Source of the DNA: Phycisphaerales bacterium
Lineage (GTDB): Bacteria; Planctomycetota; Phycisphaerae; Phycisphaerales; UBA1924
Assembly: GCA_017642965.1 (NCBI GenBank)
Contig: JAEPOJ010000004.1
Location: 62,001 to 126,000, forward strand
Reading direction: 5' to 3'
DNA length: 64,000 bases
The position numbers and the translations under genes are program-made. The notes under the pieces were generated by a model that saw only the letters and a list, made by a program, of their open reading frames with translations, made no database searches and had not been told where the DNA came from. Below, in pieces: positions 36,989 to 46,373 of the stretch; position 1 is the stretch's first letter; every line of letters starts with the position of its first letter.

Positions 36989-39900
36989 TCAGGCGCACCC
37001 GTTGAGGAACGCCTGCAGGAAGATCTGGACATCGAAGAAGTTGAACGCATGATCCGTGTTCAGATCGGCGGCTGGCGATTGGTTCTGGAACGCGACGAGG
37101 AACTCCGACACGTCAAAGAAATCAAGCGTTCCAGTGTCGCCCCCGAACTCGGCAGCGCAGCGCCCGGTCACAACGATGTTGTCGATCGCCCACCACCAGT
37201 CGTTCGCGGCGTCGAGCATCGCGAACTCGAGCACCATCGACATGGCGCCGGGCGGGTTCAGGATGTCGATCGAGACACGCTCGTCGGTCGCGTCCGGGTG
37301 GAACTGCTCGCCGGGGACGCTCCGCCAATCCAGCAGCGTGCTCTTCGGGCCATTATCGAAAGAAACGCCGACCTCGACACGCTGAAGATCCTCGGGGCGC
37401 CAGCTCGAATCAAAACTCAAGCGGATGCTGCTCGCTCGGGCGGACGCGACGTTGAGCGTTCCCATCGTCATGATCGCGTTGTAGGGTCCCAGCGACTCGG
37501 GATCACCGATGTCGTCCCACTCGTCCGGGTCTGCCACCGCGACCGTCCCGCTCGCGGATACAAACTCACTCCGGCGCTGATCGCCGGCGATGCCGACCCA
37601 CCAGTCACGGTCCGTATAGGCCCAGCCCTCCCACTCGGTCACGCCCTGACCCGCGATACCGACGCTGGGGACGCCGGAGTCGTCCAACTGCCATCCGCTC
37701 GGCGGGGTTTCCGTCCAGACGCCGACTGCCGGCGGCTCATCGACGCTCGAACCGAGCGGGAGCGACTCGAAGTCCTCCTGCATGATGGTGATCCGATCGC
37801 CCGCGCCCTCGCCGATCACGACGACATTATCGATCGCCCACCACCAGTCGTTGCCCGCGTCGAGCAGACCGAATCGCAGCTCAAGCGTCTGGGCCCCGTC
37901 GGGCATGGGAAGGTCGAGCACAACCAACTCGTTGATCGCGTCGGGCTTGAAGTTGTCGCCCTGCTGGGACTGCCAGTCCGCGATGACGATCTCCGAGCCG
38001 CCGTCGAACGACACGGCCACGATGGCCCGCTGGTCCTCCGCTGGACGCCAGGAAGAGCTGAAGGCGAGCTTCGCGCCGCCCGGTTCAAGCATGGATACAT
38101 CGATCAACGGTGACTCGAGCCAAGAGTTGAACGTGCCCGGATCGTGGGTCGCATCATCCCACTCGTCCGGGTCGGCGATCGCGGTCGCGCCCGCGGCCTG
38201 CGTGAACCCGCTCCGCCCCTGATCGCCCGCGACGTCCGCCCACCAGTCCGGATCCGCAAAGCCCCATCCGCGCCATTCCGTGACGCCACCGCTCGGGACA
38301 CCCGAGCGATCGACAACCCACCCACCCGGCGCCTGATCGGTCCAAACCTGATTGCCACCGCCTCCCTCGTCCACGCCCGGGCCGAGGGGCACCGAGTCGA
38401 AGTTCTCGCTGAACGCGACGACGATCTCGGGGCAGTTCTCGCAATCGCTGTTGAGGCCGAGCCACTGCCCGCCCTCGGCGATGCAGACGTTCTCGCGCAG
38501 CTCGTTGCAGATCCCGCTGAGGAAGCAGCAGGCCCCGGTCGGCGCGGGCCCGGTCGTGAACGAGGACTCGTCGGACCAGTCGCTCCAGCCCAGGCCCGAG
38601 TCGCGGTAGCGGACTCGCCAGTAGTAGGTCGTGTCGCCGTCGAGCAGCTTGATGTTGATCTTGGACACGTCCGGGTCATCGACCGTGTTGACGCTGTAGG
38701 AGCCGGACTCGCCGCCGGTCGCGCCCTCGTCCATGTGCCAGTTCTCGAAGCGGATCCACTCTGAAACGGCCGGGTTGGAGTAATCGCCCTGCGCTGTCGT
38801 CAGCTGGAACTCGCTCTCCAGGTGGAAGCCGCCGTCGGGGTCGTTGAAGGGTGTTGCGCGGAGCTGGACGAGGTCCGGGTCGATGGCCGTATCGCCTTCC
38901 GAGGGGTGCTGCGCGACGGGCTTATTGGGCGCTTCGTTGTACCGCCTGATGGTGATGTCGTCCATCACCTCGTTGTCACGCTCGATGAAGTTGTTCCCTC
39001 GATTGATGCGACGCAGGCGGAACTGAGGGTCGTCGCCCGCCTCGACCTCCATGATCACGAATCCCCACTCCGGGAAAACCCGCTGGAACTCGTCGTAGTC
39101 AATGTCGCTCTGGTCCCAATAGTCGATACCGCCCTCGCCCGCCGCCACGTTCACCCACATGTGGTTGTGGTCCTTGCTCTGCCCGCGCTCGTAGGCGTGG
39201 GTATGGCCGAAGAAGTGGATCGATGGTTTGCCGGTCGCCTCAGAGAACGCCTCCATCCGCTCAACAACGAGCCCGGTGTACGCTGTGTTGCCCGGCGTCC
39301 AGATCCCGGAGAGGTGTGGGTGGTGCAGCTGTGCGAACACAAAGTCGATGTCGTCGTTCGCCGCTGCATCAGCGAGCACACCATCGAGCCAGTCGAGCTG
39401 CGCCTGGATGCGGTAGCTGGTGTTGCTGTCGAGCCCGATCAGGCGGATGTTGCCGTGGTCTTTGTACCACCAGTGCTCCTCGAAGCCCGGCGTGCCGTTC
39501 TCGGGGAGCTTGAAGTAGTCGAAGAACCAGTGGGCGTCCTGCTCGTGGTTGCCGGGCACCGGATAGATCGGGACGTGCTGGTAGAGGTTCTGCGTCTCAT
39601 CGAAGTACTGATCCTTCCACTGGTTGTAGTCGGAACCGGTGGAAACCAGATCGCCCGGCTGGATCACAAAGTCCAGCTCATCGTGGAGCACCGGGCCGAA
39701 CTCCTGCTGAACGAAAGCGATGATCCCGTCGTTGATCGTGCGGGTGTGCATGTCCGAGATCGGTCCGCCCTGCGTGTCCGAAAGTGCCGCAAAGCGGAAC
39801 GAATCCTCGGCGCTGGTTTCCGCGGGGGTGCGGAAACTCAGCACATCACCCACGGCGCTGCCCGAGCCCACGCGGTAGTAATACACCGTGTCGGGCTCAA

Positions 39901-40150
39901 GCTCACCCATCATCACGTGATGGATCCTTGCCCCGTTCTGGCTGGCGCCAGATGAACCGACAGAGCTCATGCCCAAATCGAGCGTTGGCCCATACTCCAC
40001 GATGCTCGGGGTGGCCGACGTCGTCTCCCACATCACCCACATGCGATCCGGGCTCGCGTCCTGAAGCACGGGGCCGACGCGGATGCTCTGGGAGAGTACC
40101 GGTGAAGATAGTACGAGCGCGCCGAACGCGAAAAGAGTAGGTGTGTTCAT
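36989..40150 (-). CDS. Purple-acid-phosphatase-like phosphoesterase with two repeat modules and dockerin
   Basis: A 1053-residue secreted enzyme. Order: signal peptide; N-terminal PAP fibronectin-like domain (about 20-110); calcineurin-like catalytic domain with SDTQGG, PGDLV, PGNHEQ, LHHPH and GHTHAYERG (about 120-370); FN3-like region; two copies of a ~200-residue module with SSWRPAEDQ or SSWRPEDLQ and the end WWWAIDN; and a C-terminal dockerin (LDFFDVSEFLVAF, FNFFDVQIFLQAF). The five metal-ligand blocks indicate a binuclear phosphomonoesterase or diesterase. A second Met six bases upstream (40156) lacks spacing to a ribosome site. It begins the phosphatase part of the minus-strand run ending at 34002. 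Confidence 0.85.
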   Translation of the reverse strand: MNTPTLFAFGALVLSSPVLSQSIRVGPVLQDASPDRMWVMWETTSATPSIVEYGPTLDLGMSSVGSSGASQNGARIHHVMMGELEPDTVYYYRVGSGSAVGDVLSFRTPAETSAEDSFRFAALSDTQGGPISDMHTRTINDGIIAFVQQEFGPVLHDELDFVIQPGDLVSTGSDYNQWKDQYFDETQNLYQHVPIYPVPGNHEQDAHWFFDYFKLPENGTPGFEEHWWYKDHGNIRLIGLDSNTSYRIQAQLDWLDGVLADAAANDDIDFVFAQLHHPHLSGIWTPGNTAYTGLVVERMEAFSEATGKPSIHFFGHTHAYERGQSKDHNHMWVNVAAGEGGIDYWDQSDIDYDEFQRVFPEWGFVIMEVEAGDDPQFRLRRINRGNNFIERDNEVMDDITIRRYNEAPNKPVAQHPSEGDTAIDPDLVQLRATPFNDPDGGFHLESEFQLTTAQGDYSNPAVSEWIRFENWHMDEGATGGESGSYSVNTVDDPDVSKINIKLLDGDTTYYWRVRYRDSGLGWSDWSDESSFTTGPAPTGACCFLSGICNELRENVCIAEGGQWLGLNSDCENCPEIVVAFSENFDSVPLGPGVDEGGGGNQVWTDQAPGGWVVDRSGVPSGGVTEWRGWGFADPDWWADVAGDQGRSGFTQAAGATAIADPDEWDDATHDPGTFNSWLESPLIDVSMLEPGGAKLAFSSSWRPAEDQRAIVAVSFDGGSEIVIADWQSQQGDNFKPDAINELVVLDLPMPDGAQTLELRFGLLDAGNDWWWAIDNVVVIGEGAGDRITIMQEDFESLPLGSSVDEPPAVGVWTETPPSGWQLDDSGVPSVGIAGQGVTEWEGWAYTDRDWWVGIAGDQRRSEFVSASGTVAVADPDEWDDIGDPESLGPYNAIMTMGTLNVASARASSIRLSFDSSWRPEDLQRVEVGVSFDNGPKSTLLDWRSVPGEQFHPDATDERVSIDILNPPGAMSMVLEFAMLDAANDWWWAIDNIVVTGRCAAEFGGDTGTLDFFDVSEFLVAFQNQSPAADLNTDHAFNFFDVQIFLQAFLNGCA

Positions 40151-40199
40151 GATCATCTCAGAGTTCTACGTGATGGACCGTTGCGGTAATCAATCCGAA

Positions 40200-40550
40200 T
40201 CAGGGCCCCTCGCCCTTGCGCAGAGGGACCTCAGCGAGCGAGGGCGTGCCCAGTTCATCCAAGTCCACCCCCCGCCCGTCCAGGATCGCGTCGTAGTTCG
40301 CGAGCGTCTCTTCGAATCCAAGCAGGATGTCGGACTTCTCACCCGTCCGCGTGCGGTTGGCCTCGGCGACCTGAGCCGCCAGCGCCTGACGCATCGAGAT
40401 CAGATCCTCCACCGGCATCTCTTCCAGCGCAGATCGCATATCGCGCTCCGTCACACCTGCTGAGCCTCCAGTGAACTTCAGGATGAGCACCCCCGCGATC
40501 AGCAGGAACACACACGCAACGATGACCTTGGTCGTCTGGGACTTATCCAT
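40200..40550 (-). CDS. Small single-pass membrane protein
   Basis: A 116-residue protein with a short cytoplasmic start, one membrane helix (about 9-26, VIVACVFLLIAGVLILKF) and an acidic external part. I do not recognise a family. GGAGAG precedes the start by nine bases. It lies between a pseudopilin gene and the phosphoesterase gene, 49-51 bases from each, so it belongs to the same run. Confidence 0.55.
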   Translation of the reverse strand: MDKSQTTKVIVACVFLLIAGVLILKFTGGSAGVTERDMRSALEEMPVEDLISMRQALAAQVAEANRTRTGEKSDILLGFEETLANYDAILDGRGVDLDELGTPSLAEVPLRKGEGP

Positions 40551-40601
40551 GCTGAACTTCTCTCCGCTGTTCGCTCGTGGTTCGCGAGCACCTGAATCTG
40601 A

Positions 40602-41480
40602 TCAGGGGTTGTAGTCTGGATCGGTGAGGCGCATCTGGTCTTCTGGATCACCCGAGTAGTAGTAACGCAGCTTGGGATCACCGTCCTCGCCGACCTGCTT
40701 ACGGTTGAACTCCTCGATGTGCCCGTCCGCGAACATCGCGTGGCAGTCATCGTTGTGGCGGAAATACGCTTCTTCCCAGTAGTCCTCAAGGCCGCCGTAG
40801 CCGCTGTCGTACTGCGTGAGACCATCGAGCGCGTCGTTCCCGGTCTCCATCTGATGCTCGAACGCGTCCTGAAAGACGATCATGTCGTTCGGCCGACGCA
40901 GCTGCGAGAGCGGACGCAGGTATGAGACGCTTGAGCGGATGATGATGCCGCCGCGCCCCTCGACCTCCTTGGTCGCGTTCCGCCAAAGCCCATAGCGGGC
41001 GATCGGATCACGGTGATCGTTGTCGCTCGCACGGAGCCCGTTGAGCCCGTACGACTGGTACCGCTGCGTCTCGTAGATGAACTCAAGATCGGTCCCCCAG
41101 TACGGGTACGGGTCCATGAGCTGAAACTTCGGGTCCTCCCAGACCTCGAACGCGTCGTTGATGTACTCGTCATAGAACACACCCCAGTACGCGAACTGAT
41201 CATCGGTGTCGAAGCGGGCACCGTTGAGATCAAACCGAGCGCCGTAGTTCTTCTCCTCGTTGCCCCAGCCGCGGTTGTCCTCGCGGTAGAGGTTCATCGC
41301 GAAGTCGATGGACCGCATGTTGACCTTGCACTTGAGCGTTAACGCGGCCTCGCGTGCCTGGCCGAGAGACGGGAGCAGGATCCCGGTGAGCAGCGCGATG
41401 ATCGCGATGACAACGAGCAACTCAATGAGCGTGAACGCTCGCTGCCGTATCGATGGGTGGTGGGCCGTTCTGGTCTTCAT
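40602..41480 (-). CDS. Prepilin-type pseudopilin-like protein (DUF1559-like)
   Basis: A 292-residue protein with a type IV prepilin N-terminus: a basic leader, then [20 protein letters not shown], with cleavage expected before the Phe. The C-terminal segment has [16 protein letters not shown], the H-x-x-x-ADG motif of the large planctomycete pseudopilin family. It should be processed by prepilin peptidase and assembled or inserted in the envelope. GGGAG precedes the start. It sits between secreted dockerin proteins and phosphatases. Confidence 0.8.
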   Translation of the reverse strand: MKTRTAHHPSIRQRAFTLIELLVVIAIIALLTGILLPSLGQAREAALTLKCKVNMRSIDFAMNLYREDNRGWGNEEKNYGARFDLNGARFDTDDQFAYWGVFYDEYINDAFEVWEDPKFQLMDPYPYWGTDLEFIYETQRYQSYGLNGLRASDNDHRDPIARYGLWRNATKEVEGRGGIIIRSSVSYLRPLSQLRRPNDMIVFQDAFEHQMETGNDALDGLTQYDSGYGGLEDYWEEAYFRHNDDCHAMFADGHIEEFNRKQVGEDGDPKLRYYYSGDPEDQMRLTDPDYNP

Positions 41481-41582
41481 CGTTTCTTCTCCCAGAAGTG
41501 TTGGGCTTGTGGAGTTGGTTTCTGGTCAAGTCCCCGGCGCCGGTGCCCCAGCGCCGGGTGATGTGGTTTCACTCAGGGAGCA

Positions 41583-42710
41583 TCACGGGCAGCCCGTGTT
41601 GAACCCCTGGAGGAAGATGGAGACATCGAAGAAGTTCAGCAGGCCATCGCCGTTGAAGTCAACATCGATCGGGTTGTCGACAACAATGCGGATCGCGTTC
41701 TCGGAGTCACGCGAGCCGGCGCTGTTGTTGGCCACCGCCTTGACCCAGTAGATCCCGTTGGGGATGCCGGGGATCATGTAGTCTCCGGAGGCGCTGGTGG
41801 TGCTCATCTGACGCACGTCGGTGAACCCCGCATCCTTCGCGAGGACGACGGTGTAGTCGTCAGCACCAACCGCATCACCAACGCTGATGATCGGGCGGCC
41901 GGTCTCGTTGAAGACATCCGCGGCGATGAAGCTGTAGCCGGGCGCATTGCTCGCAGAGCCGGTGACTTCACCACTCACCTGGACCGAATCGATGGCCCAC
42001 CACCAGTCGTCCGTGCCGAGGTAGGAGAAACGGATCTCCATGCCGCTGGCCGCGGGGTTGTTGACAGCAAGACTCACGATCTCGTTGGGCGCGTCGTCCT
42101 TGTAGTTGGGGTCGGTGTCGTCCGAAACCCAGCGGAGGATCTCCTCCCACGAGCCGCCGTCGTAGCGAACCTCGAGCACGGCGGTCTGGCTGTCTTCTGG
42201 ACGCCAGGAAGAGAAGAACGAGATATTCACCGAGTTCGCGCTGACGTTGGCAAGATCGATGACGGGGGTCGTCATCATGGTGTCCATCTCGCCCTCGGAG
42301 TCCGGATCAAGCCCGTTTGCGTCGTAGTCGTCCCACTCATCTCCATCAGCGATCGCAACACCACCACGAGCCAGGCCGCCCTCACTGAGGAGCACGAAGT
42401 CGCTGCGGTCCTGGTCCCCGCAGGTCAGGTTCCACCACGCGCCATCGGCGATGTTCCAGCCCTGCCACTCGGTCACGCCGATGCCGGGCAGGTTGAAGTC
42501 GACGACCCAGCCGGCGGGAAAATCTGGGGTCCAGACGTTGTCCATGACGCCGCCTGTGCCGGTTTCAATGCCTTCCTCGACGTTCTGCCCGAGGGCGATG
42601 TCGTCGAAGTTCTCGAAGAACAGGACCTGCTGCGACTGCGCGCTGGCCGCGGCGGTCATGCCGCAGACCATGAGCAGCGAGCCCAGGATCTTTGCTTTGT
42701 TACGGTTCAT
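41583..42710 (-). CDS. Secreted protein with SSWRPED/WWWAID module and dockerin
   Basis: A 375-residue exported protein. A signal peptide (MNRNKAKILGSLLMVCGMTA) is followed by one copy of the ~200-residue module with SSWRPEDSQ and DDWWWAIDSVQVSG (about 30-235), a FN3-like segment, and a dockerin-like end (GLLNFFDVSIFLQGF) with a single complete repeat. No catalytic motif is seen, so it may be a binding or scaffold protein. An AAGGAG ribosome site lies before the start. It is in the minus-strand run with the phosphoesterase. Confidence 0.75.
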   Translation of the reverse strand: MNRNKAKILGSLLMVCGMTAAASAQSQQVLFFENFDDIALGQNVEEGIETGTGGVMDNVWTPDFPAGWVVDFNLPGIGVTEWQGWNIADGAWWNLTCGDQDRSDFVLLSEGGLARGGVAIADGDEWDDYDANGLDPDSEGEMDTMMTTPVIDLANVSANSVNISFFSSWRPEDSQTAVLEVRYDGGSWEEILRWVSDDTDPNYKDDAPNEIVSLAVNNPAASGMEIRFSYLGTDDWWWAIDSVQVSGEVTGSASNAPGYSFIAADVFNETGRPIISVGDAVGADDYTVVLAKDAGFTDVRQMSTTSASGDYMIPGIPNGIYWVKAVANNSAGSRDSENAIRIVVDNPIDVDFNGDGLLNFFDVSIFLQGFNTGCP

Positions 42711-42797
42711 TGTGTCTATCTCCTTGCCCGATCGCTCCTTCGGGACCGGGCTTCATGTGTGTTCGATTCAGTCATTCAGACGCTTGAGACCCACCGA

Positions 42798-44042
42798 TCA
42801 ACCCTGGTTGAAGAGCTCGAGGAAGCGGGAAACATCGAAGAAGTTGAGCGTGCCGTTGGGCTGCAGATCAACGAAGCAGTTGTTGTCCACACCGATGCGG
42901 ACCACGTTCTCGCTCGTGCCCAAGTCGTTGCGTGCAATGACCTTGACCCAGTAGGCGCCGGCGAGCAGATCGCCAGAGGCGGTCGAAAAGGACAGATCGC
43001 TCGTGGTTTCTGATACGACGACATCGTTGAAGTCCGCATCGTTCGCGAAGATGATGTCGTACTCGACCGCGTTGAGCGACTGCGACCAGCTCAGCGGGAC
43101 GACAGTCGTGTCGTTGAACTGCTCGATGCTGAGATCGAACGCGCTCGGGGGCTCCACTGGCTCACCGCCCTGGCCAGCAACCTGGATGTTGTCGACCGCC
43201 CACCACCAGTCGTTGGTCGCGTCGAACATCTCGAACTGAATCTCCATTGTTGTCGCCCCCATCGGGTTGCTGATGGCGAGCTCGACGGTCTCGTTGGTCG
43301 CGTCGGGCTTGAAGTCCGGCGAGGCCGAGTCGGACTCGAAGAGCAGGACCTGCGTGAACGGGCCGCCGTCGAAGGAGACGTTGACCGCCGCCTTCTGGGT
43401 GTCCTCGGGGCGCCAGCTCGAATCGAAGCGGACGATGATGGTGTTCTCGGTCACGCCATCAACATTGATCTCGGGGGAGGTGAAGCATGTGTTGAACACT
43501 CCGGTCGAGTCCGGGTCGATGCCGAACGGGTCGTAGTCATCCCACTCGTCCGGATCGGCGACCAGCACGCGGCCCTCGCCCTTGGTGAACTCCTCCCGGA
43601 GCTGCTGGTCCGCCGAGAGCCAGAAATCCTTGGCCGCAACGGTCCAGCCCTGCCACTCGGCACAACCAACCCCGGGCTGCGCCGCGGTCGAGCCACCAAC
43701 CCCGTCCCAGTCGTAACCGAACAGCTGCGTCCAGCCGTTATAGCTCCACGTCCCATCGAACGCGGTGTTCATGAAGTCACCACAATCGACCGTTGCAGGA
43801 ACCGGCGGCTCACCGCACTCGGTGTTGATGTTTGCACCGCCGCAGATGACGCCATCACCCAGGAACGCCTCAAGGACACAATCCACGGTGCCGGTCTGAA
43901 CACCCTCTTCCTGATTCACCGTCAGCGGGAACGACTCGAAGTCTTCCGAGAACAGGGTCACCAGCGGTTCGCCAGCGACAGCCGATCCCGCGGCAGCGCC
44001 CAGGAGCGCCAGCAGGACCGCTTGATTCGTCTTGATTGCCAT
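42798..44042 (-). CDS. Secreted protein with SSWRPED/WWWAVDN module and dockerin
   Basis: A 414-residue exported protein, first of the seven-gene minus-strand run. After a signal peptide (MAIKTNQAVLLALLGAAAGS) it has one module copy with SSWRPEDTQ and WWWAVDNIQVAG (about 30-280), then a FN3-like segment (LSIEQFNDTTVVPLSWSQ) and a dockerin-like end (LNFFDVSRFLELF). Four cysteines in the N-terminal part may form disulfides. The frame opens at 44129, but the start at 44042 begins the signal peptide and has a GGAG site. No enzymatic motif is visible. Confidence 0.75.
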   Translation of the reverse strand: MAIKTNQAVLLALLGAAAGSAVAGEPLVTLFSEDFESFPLTVNQEEGVQTGTVDCVLEAFLGDGVICGGANINTECGEPPVPATVDCGDFMNTAFDGTWSYNGWTQLFGYDWDGVGGSTAAQPGVGCAEWQGWTVAAKDFWLSADQQLREEFTKGEGRVLVADPDEWDDYDPFGIDPDSTGVFNTCFTSPEINVDGVTENTIIVRFDSSWRPEDTQKAAVNVSFDGGPFTQVLLFESDSASPDFKPDATNETVELAISNPMGATTMEIQFEMFDATNDWWWAVDNIQVAGQGGEPVEPPSAFDLSIEQFNDTTVVPLSWSQSLNAVEYDIIFANDADFNDVVVSETTSDLSFSTASGDLLAGAYWVKVIARNDLGTSENVVRIGVDNNCFVDLQPNGTLNFFDVSRFLELFNQG

Positions 44043-44491
44043 GTGTGATCTCCAGTCTCCAGTAGCAGAATCGCATCGGCGCACCGTGCTCAGTGCCCAG
44101 ACCGACACGTTTGTGCGCTGACCATACACACCGAAATCTGAAATACATCACAGCCACGACACGAATCTGAGTCGTTAACAGCAACTTGATTTCCCCATGA
44201 CAAAACGGAAATACCGCGAACAATTCGTCTTAATATTATCGTTGTTCTAAGGTTGTGTTATGGCCCACCACGACTCCCCTGATCCAGTATCATGCCCCGC
44301 CAATCAGCAGCGGATACGACCGAGCCATCCGGGCCCCAGCCTCAGAACGCACAGAATACAAGCCAAAAGCGGCTATTCTCAGCAAGACCACAGTTGAATC
44401 GCCCCAGACACAGCGAGACGACTTATCCACAAACTCACGGCCGCCACCAAAGCACAGGCCGCACACAAGCACCCGCTCATGGAGAGAACCG
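44043..44491. other. Divergent AT-rich intergenic region
   Basis: This 449-base stretch separates two divergent secreted-protein genes. It is visibly richer in A and T than its flanks. It holds AAGGTTGTGTTAT at 44249-44261, an identical copy of which lies upstream of the alkaline phosphatase gene. A GTTGT direct repeat with an 11-base period is also present at 44241-44257. I see no E. coli-type Pho box. Confidence 0.45.
44249..44261 (+). promoter_or_regulatory. Shared 13-base motif upstream of phosphoesterase gene
   Basis: AAGGTTGTGTTAT lies 230 bases before the start at 44492. The same 13 bases occur on the minus strand at 61165-61177, and a related copy at 60982-60993, both upstream of the alkaline phosphatase gene. 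It could be a regulator site, but three occurrences cannot prove it. Confidence 0.3.
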
Positions 44492-46369
44492 ATGAATCAT
44501 CTTCATAATGTGATAACAATCATATTCTGCTCATTCGCCGCCTCAGCGGCAAACGCGCACCCCGCAACAGCGCACAACAATGATCGCTTCGTATTCGGCG
44601 CAGAGTTCGATCGCGATCACGTGCACACAGACTCCGTGCACGCCGTGAGCGGCCACCATCTCCGCACCATGGGCACCAGCTCAATCGCGACCGATGAGCT
44701 CGGTGAATCACTCGAGCTCCACGGCCCCGGGCTGGACGGCCAGGGAGCGTACGTTCTCATTGCCGATTCGGTTGACCAGTTTGGTGACATGCCAGCTCGC
44801 GAGCTGACCGTAACGTCGTGGGTCCGCATCGACGAGCCGACCCGCTGGGGAGGGATCCTCTCCGCGGTCAGCGACAACGGGGATCGCGAGAAGGGATGGG
44901 TCCTTGGCTACGACAACGACTCATTCACTTTCGGTATATCCACAACCGGAGCGGACGATGGCGATGGAGCGATGACCTATCTCAACGGCAAGACCGCGTT
45001 CGAGAGCGGGCACTGGTACATGGTCACCGCAACCTTCGATGGAGAATCAGCCCGCCTCTACGTGAACGGCAAGCTCGATGCCCAAACGACCGCTCAGCAC
45101 GGCGAGATTCTTTACGAACAGCAGACCCCGATCGCGGTGGGCGCATACATCGACTCCAACGAGCTGCACACGATGCAAGGCCGGATCCGTAATGTCTACC
45201 TCTTCGACGAAGCCATCACACCCGAGCAGATTGCTATGGAGTACGAGCGGAATAGCGTCATCGCAGAACTCCAGCCAGAATCAGAGATCCAGCTGGAGTG
45301 GACTGTCGAGCCGTTTCTTTGCTACGCAACTCAGCGATCCATCTCCGTGTTGTGCGAACTGCCCGTACCCGCCGAGGTGAGGCTCAGGTACCGCCCAGCC
45401 GTCGGAGACGTACGCGAAATCCACTCCTCAGAGAAGAGCGGCATCCACACCATCCGCATCGATGGCCTCGAGCCCGGCGAGCCGTATTACTACGAGGTGA
45501 TCGCCGAGTCACCCGAGGGCACACGCGTGCAGACCGATCCCATGTCCTTTCAGACCGCAGTCGAGCGAGGCAAGGCGTTCACCTTCGTGATGATCGGCGA
45601 CACCCAGTCCAACCCCGACGTCGTCAAGCGCGTGTCAGACATTGCCTGGTCGCACCGCCCGAACTTCGTCTCTATCGCCGGCGATCTCGTCACCACCGGC
45701 ACGAACAAGTCACACTGGACCCACCACTTCTTCCCCAACATGCGCCCGCTCATTAACCGCGTGCCGATCTTCCCGATCCTGGGCAACCACGAGCAGAACG
45801 CCCGCCACTACTACGAGTACATGGACCTGCCCGACCCCGAGTACTACTACAGCTTCAGCTACGGCGACGCGGACTACTTCATGCTCGATTCCGAGAAGCC
45901 CATGGGCCCCGGTTCCGAGCAGTACCTCTGGCTTGAGGACAAGCTCGCCAGCTCCGACGCACGCTGGAAGTTCGTTGTCCACCACCGCCCCCCGTACAGC
46001 TCAGACGAAAACGACCACGGCAACTCATGGCTCGGCCCCACCACGCTCGGCGATCAGAATCCGCGTCAGATGGTGCCGCTCTACGAAAAGTACGGCGTAG
46101 ACATCGTGTTTAACGGTCATGTCCATGTCTATGAGCGGACCTTTCCGCTGCGTGATGGCCAGGCCGTCGAGCACAACGGGGTGATCTACATGACCATCGG
46201 CGGGGGCGGCGGTGGCCTCGAAGACTTCACCCCATTTAACCCATGGTTCGGCAGCAAGAAGGTCAGCACGCACCACATCTGCTATGTCGAGATCGTCGGC
46301 GGGCATCTGCGCATGCAGGCCATCGACGACCAGGGACGCCTCTTCGACCAGATCGAGATCCGCAAGTAA
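44492..46369 (+). CDS. Secreted LamG and purple-acid-phosphatase-like phosphoesterase
   Basis: A 625-residue exported enzyme. Signal peptide (MNHLHNVITIIFCSFAASAA); LamG/concanavalin-like domain (about 65-250); PAP N-terminal fibronectin-like domain (about 262-350, YRPAVGDVREIHSS, GLEPGEPYYYEV); calcineurin-like catalytic domain (about 355-600) with IGDTQ, AGDLV, GNHEQN, VVHHRPPYS and GHVHVYER. The metal-ligand set is complete, so an active binuclear phosphatase is likely. The frame opens at 44255, but the Met at 44492 with GGAGAG starts the signal peptide. The LamG domain probably attaches it to a polymer. Confidence 0.85.
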   Translation: MNHLHNVITIIFCSFAASAANAHPATAHNNDRFVFGAEFDRDHVHTDSVHAVSGHHLRTMGTSSIATDELGESLELHGPGLDGQGAYVLIADSVDQFGDMPARELTVTSWVRIDEPTRWGGILSAVSDNGDREKGWVLGYDNDSFTFGISTTGADDGDGAMTYLNGKTAFESGHWYMVTATFDGESARLYVNGKLDAQTTAQHGEILYEQQTPIAVGAYIDSNELHTMQGRIRNVYLFDEAITPEQIAMEYERNSVIAELQPESEIQLEWTVEPFLCYATQRSISVLCELPVPAEVRLRYRPAVGDVREIHSSEKSGIHTIRIDGLEPGEPYYYEVIAESPEGTRVQTDPMSFQTAVERGKAFTFVMIGDTQSNPDVVKRVSDIAWSHRPNFVSIAGDLVTTGTNKSHWTHHFFPNMRPLINRVPIFPILGNHEQNARHYYEYMDLPDPEYYYSFSYGDADYFMLDSEKPMGPGSEQYLWLEDKLASSDARWKFVVHHRPPYSSDENDHGNSWLGPTTLGDQNPRQMVPLYEKYGVDIVFNGHVHVYERTFPLRDGQAVEHNGVIYMTIGGGGGGLEDFTPFNPWFGSKKVSTHHICYVEIVGGHLRMQAIDDQGRLFDQIEIRK

Positions 46370-46373
46370 CGAC

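Noticed and set aside
44043-44491. E. coli-type Pho box in the phosphatase promoters
   Set aside because: No CTGTCAT-type direct repeats with 11-base spacing were found here or at 60827-61322; only the 13-base motif reported in the findings.
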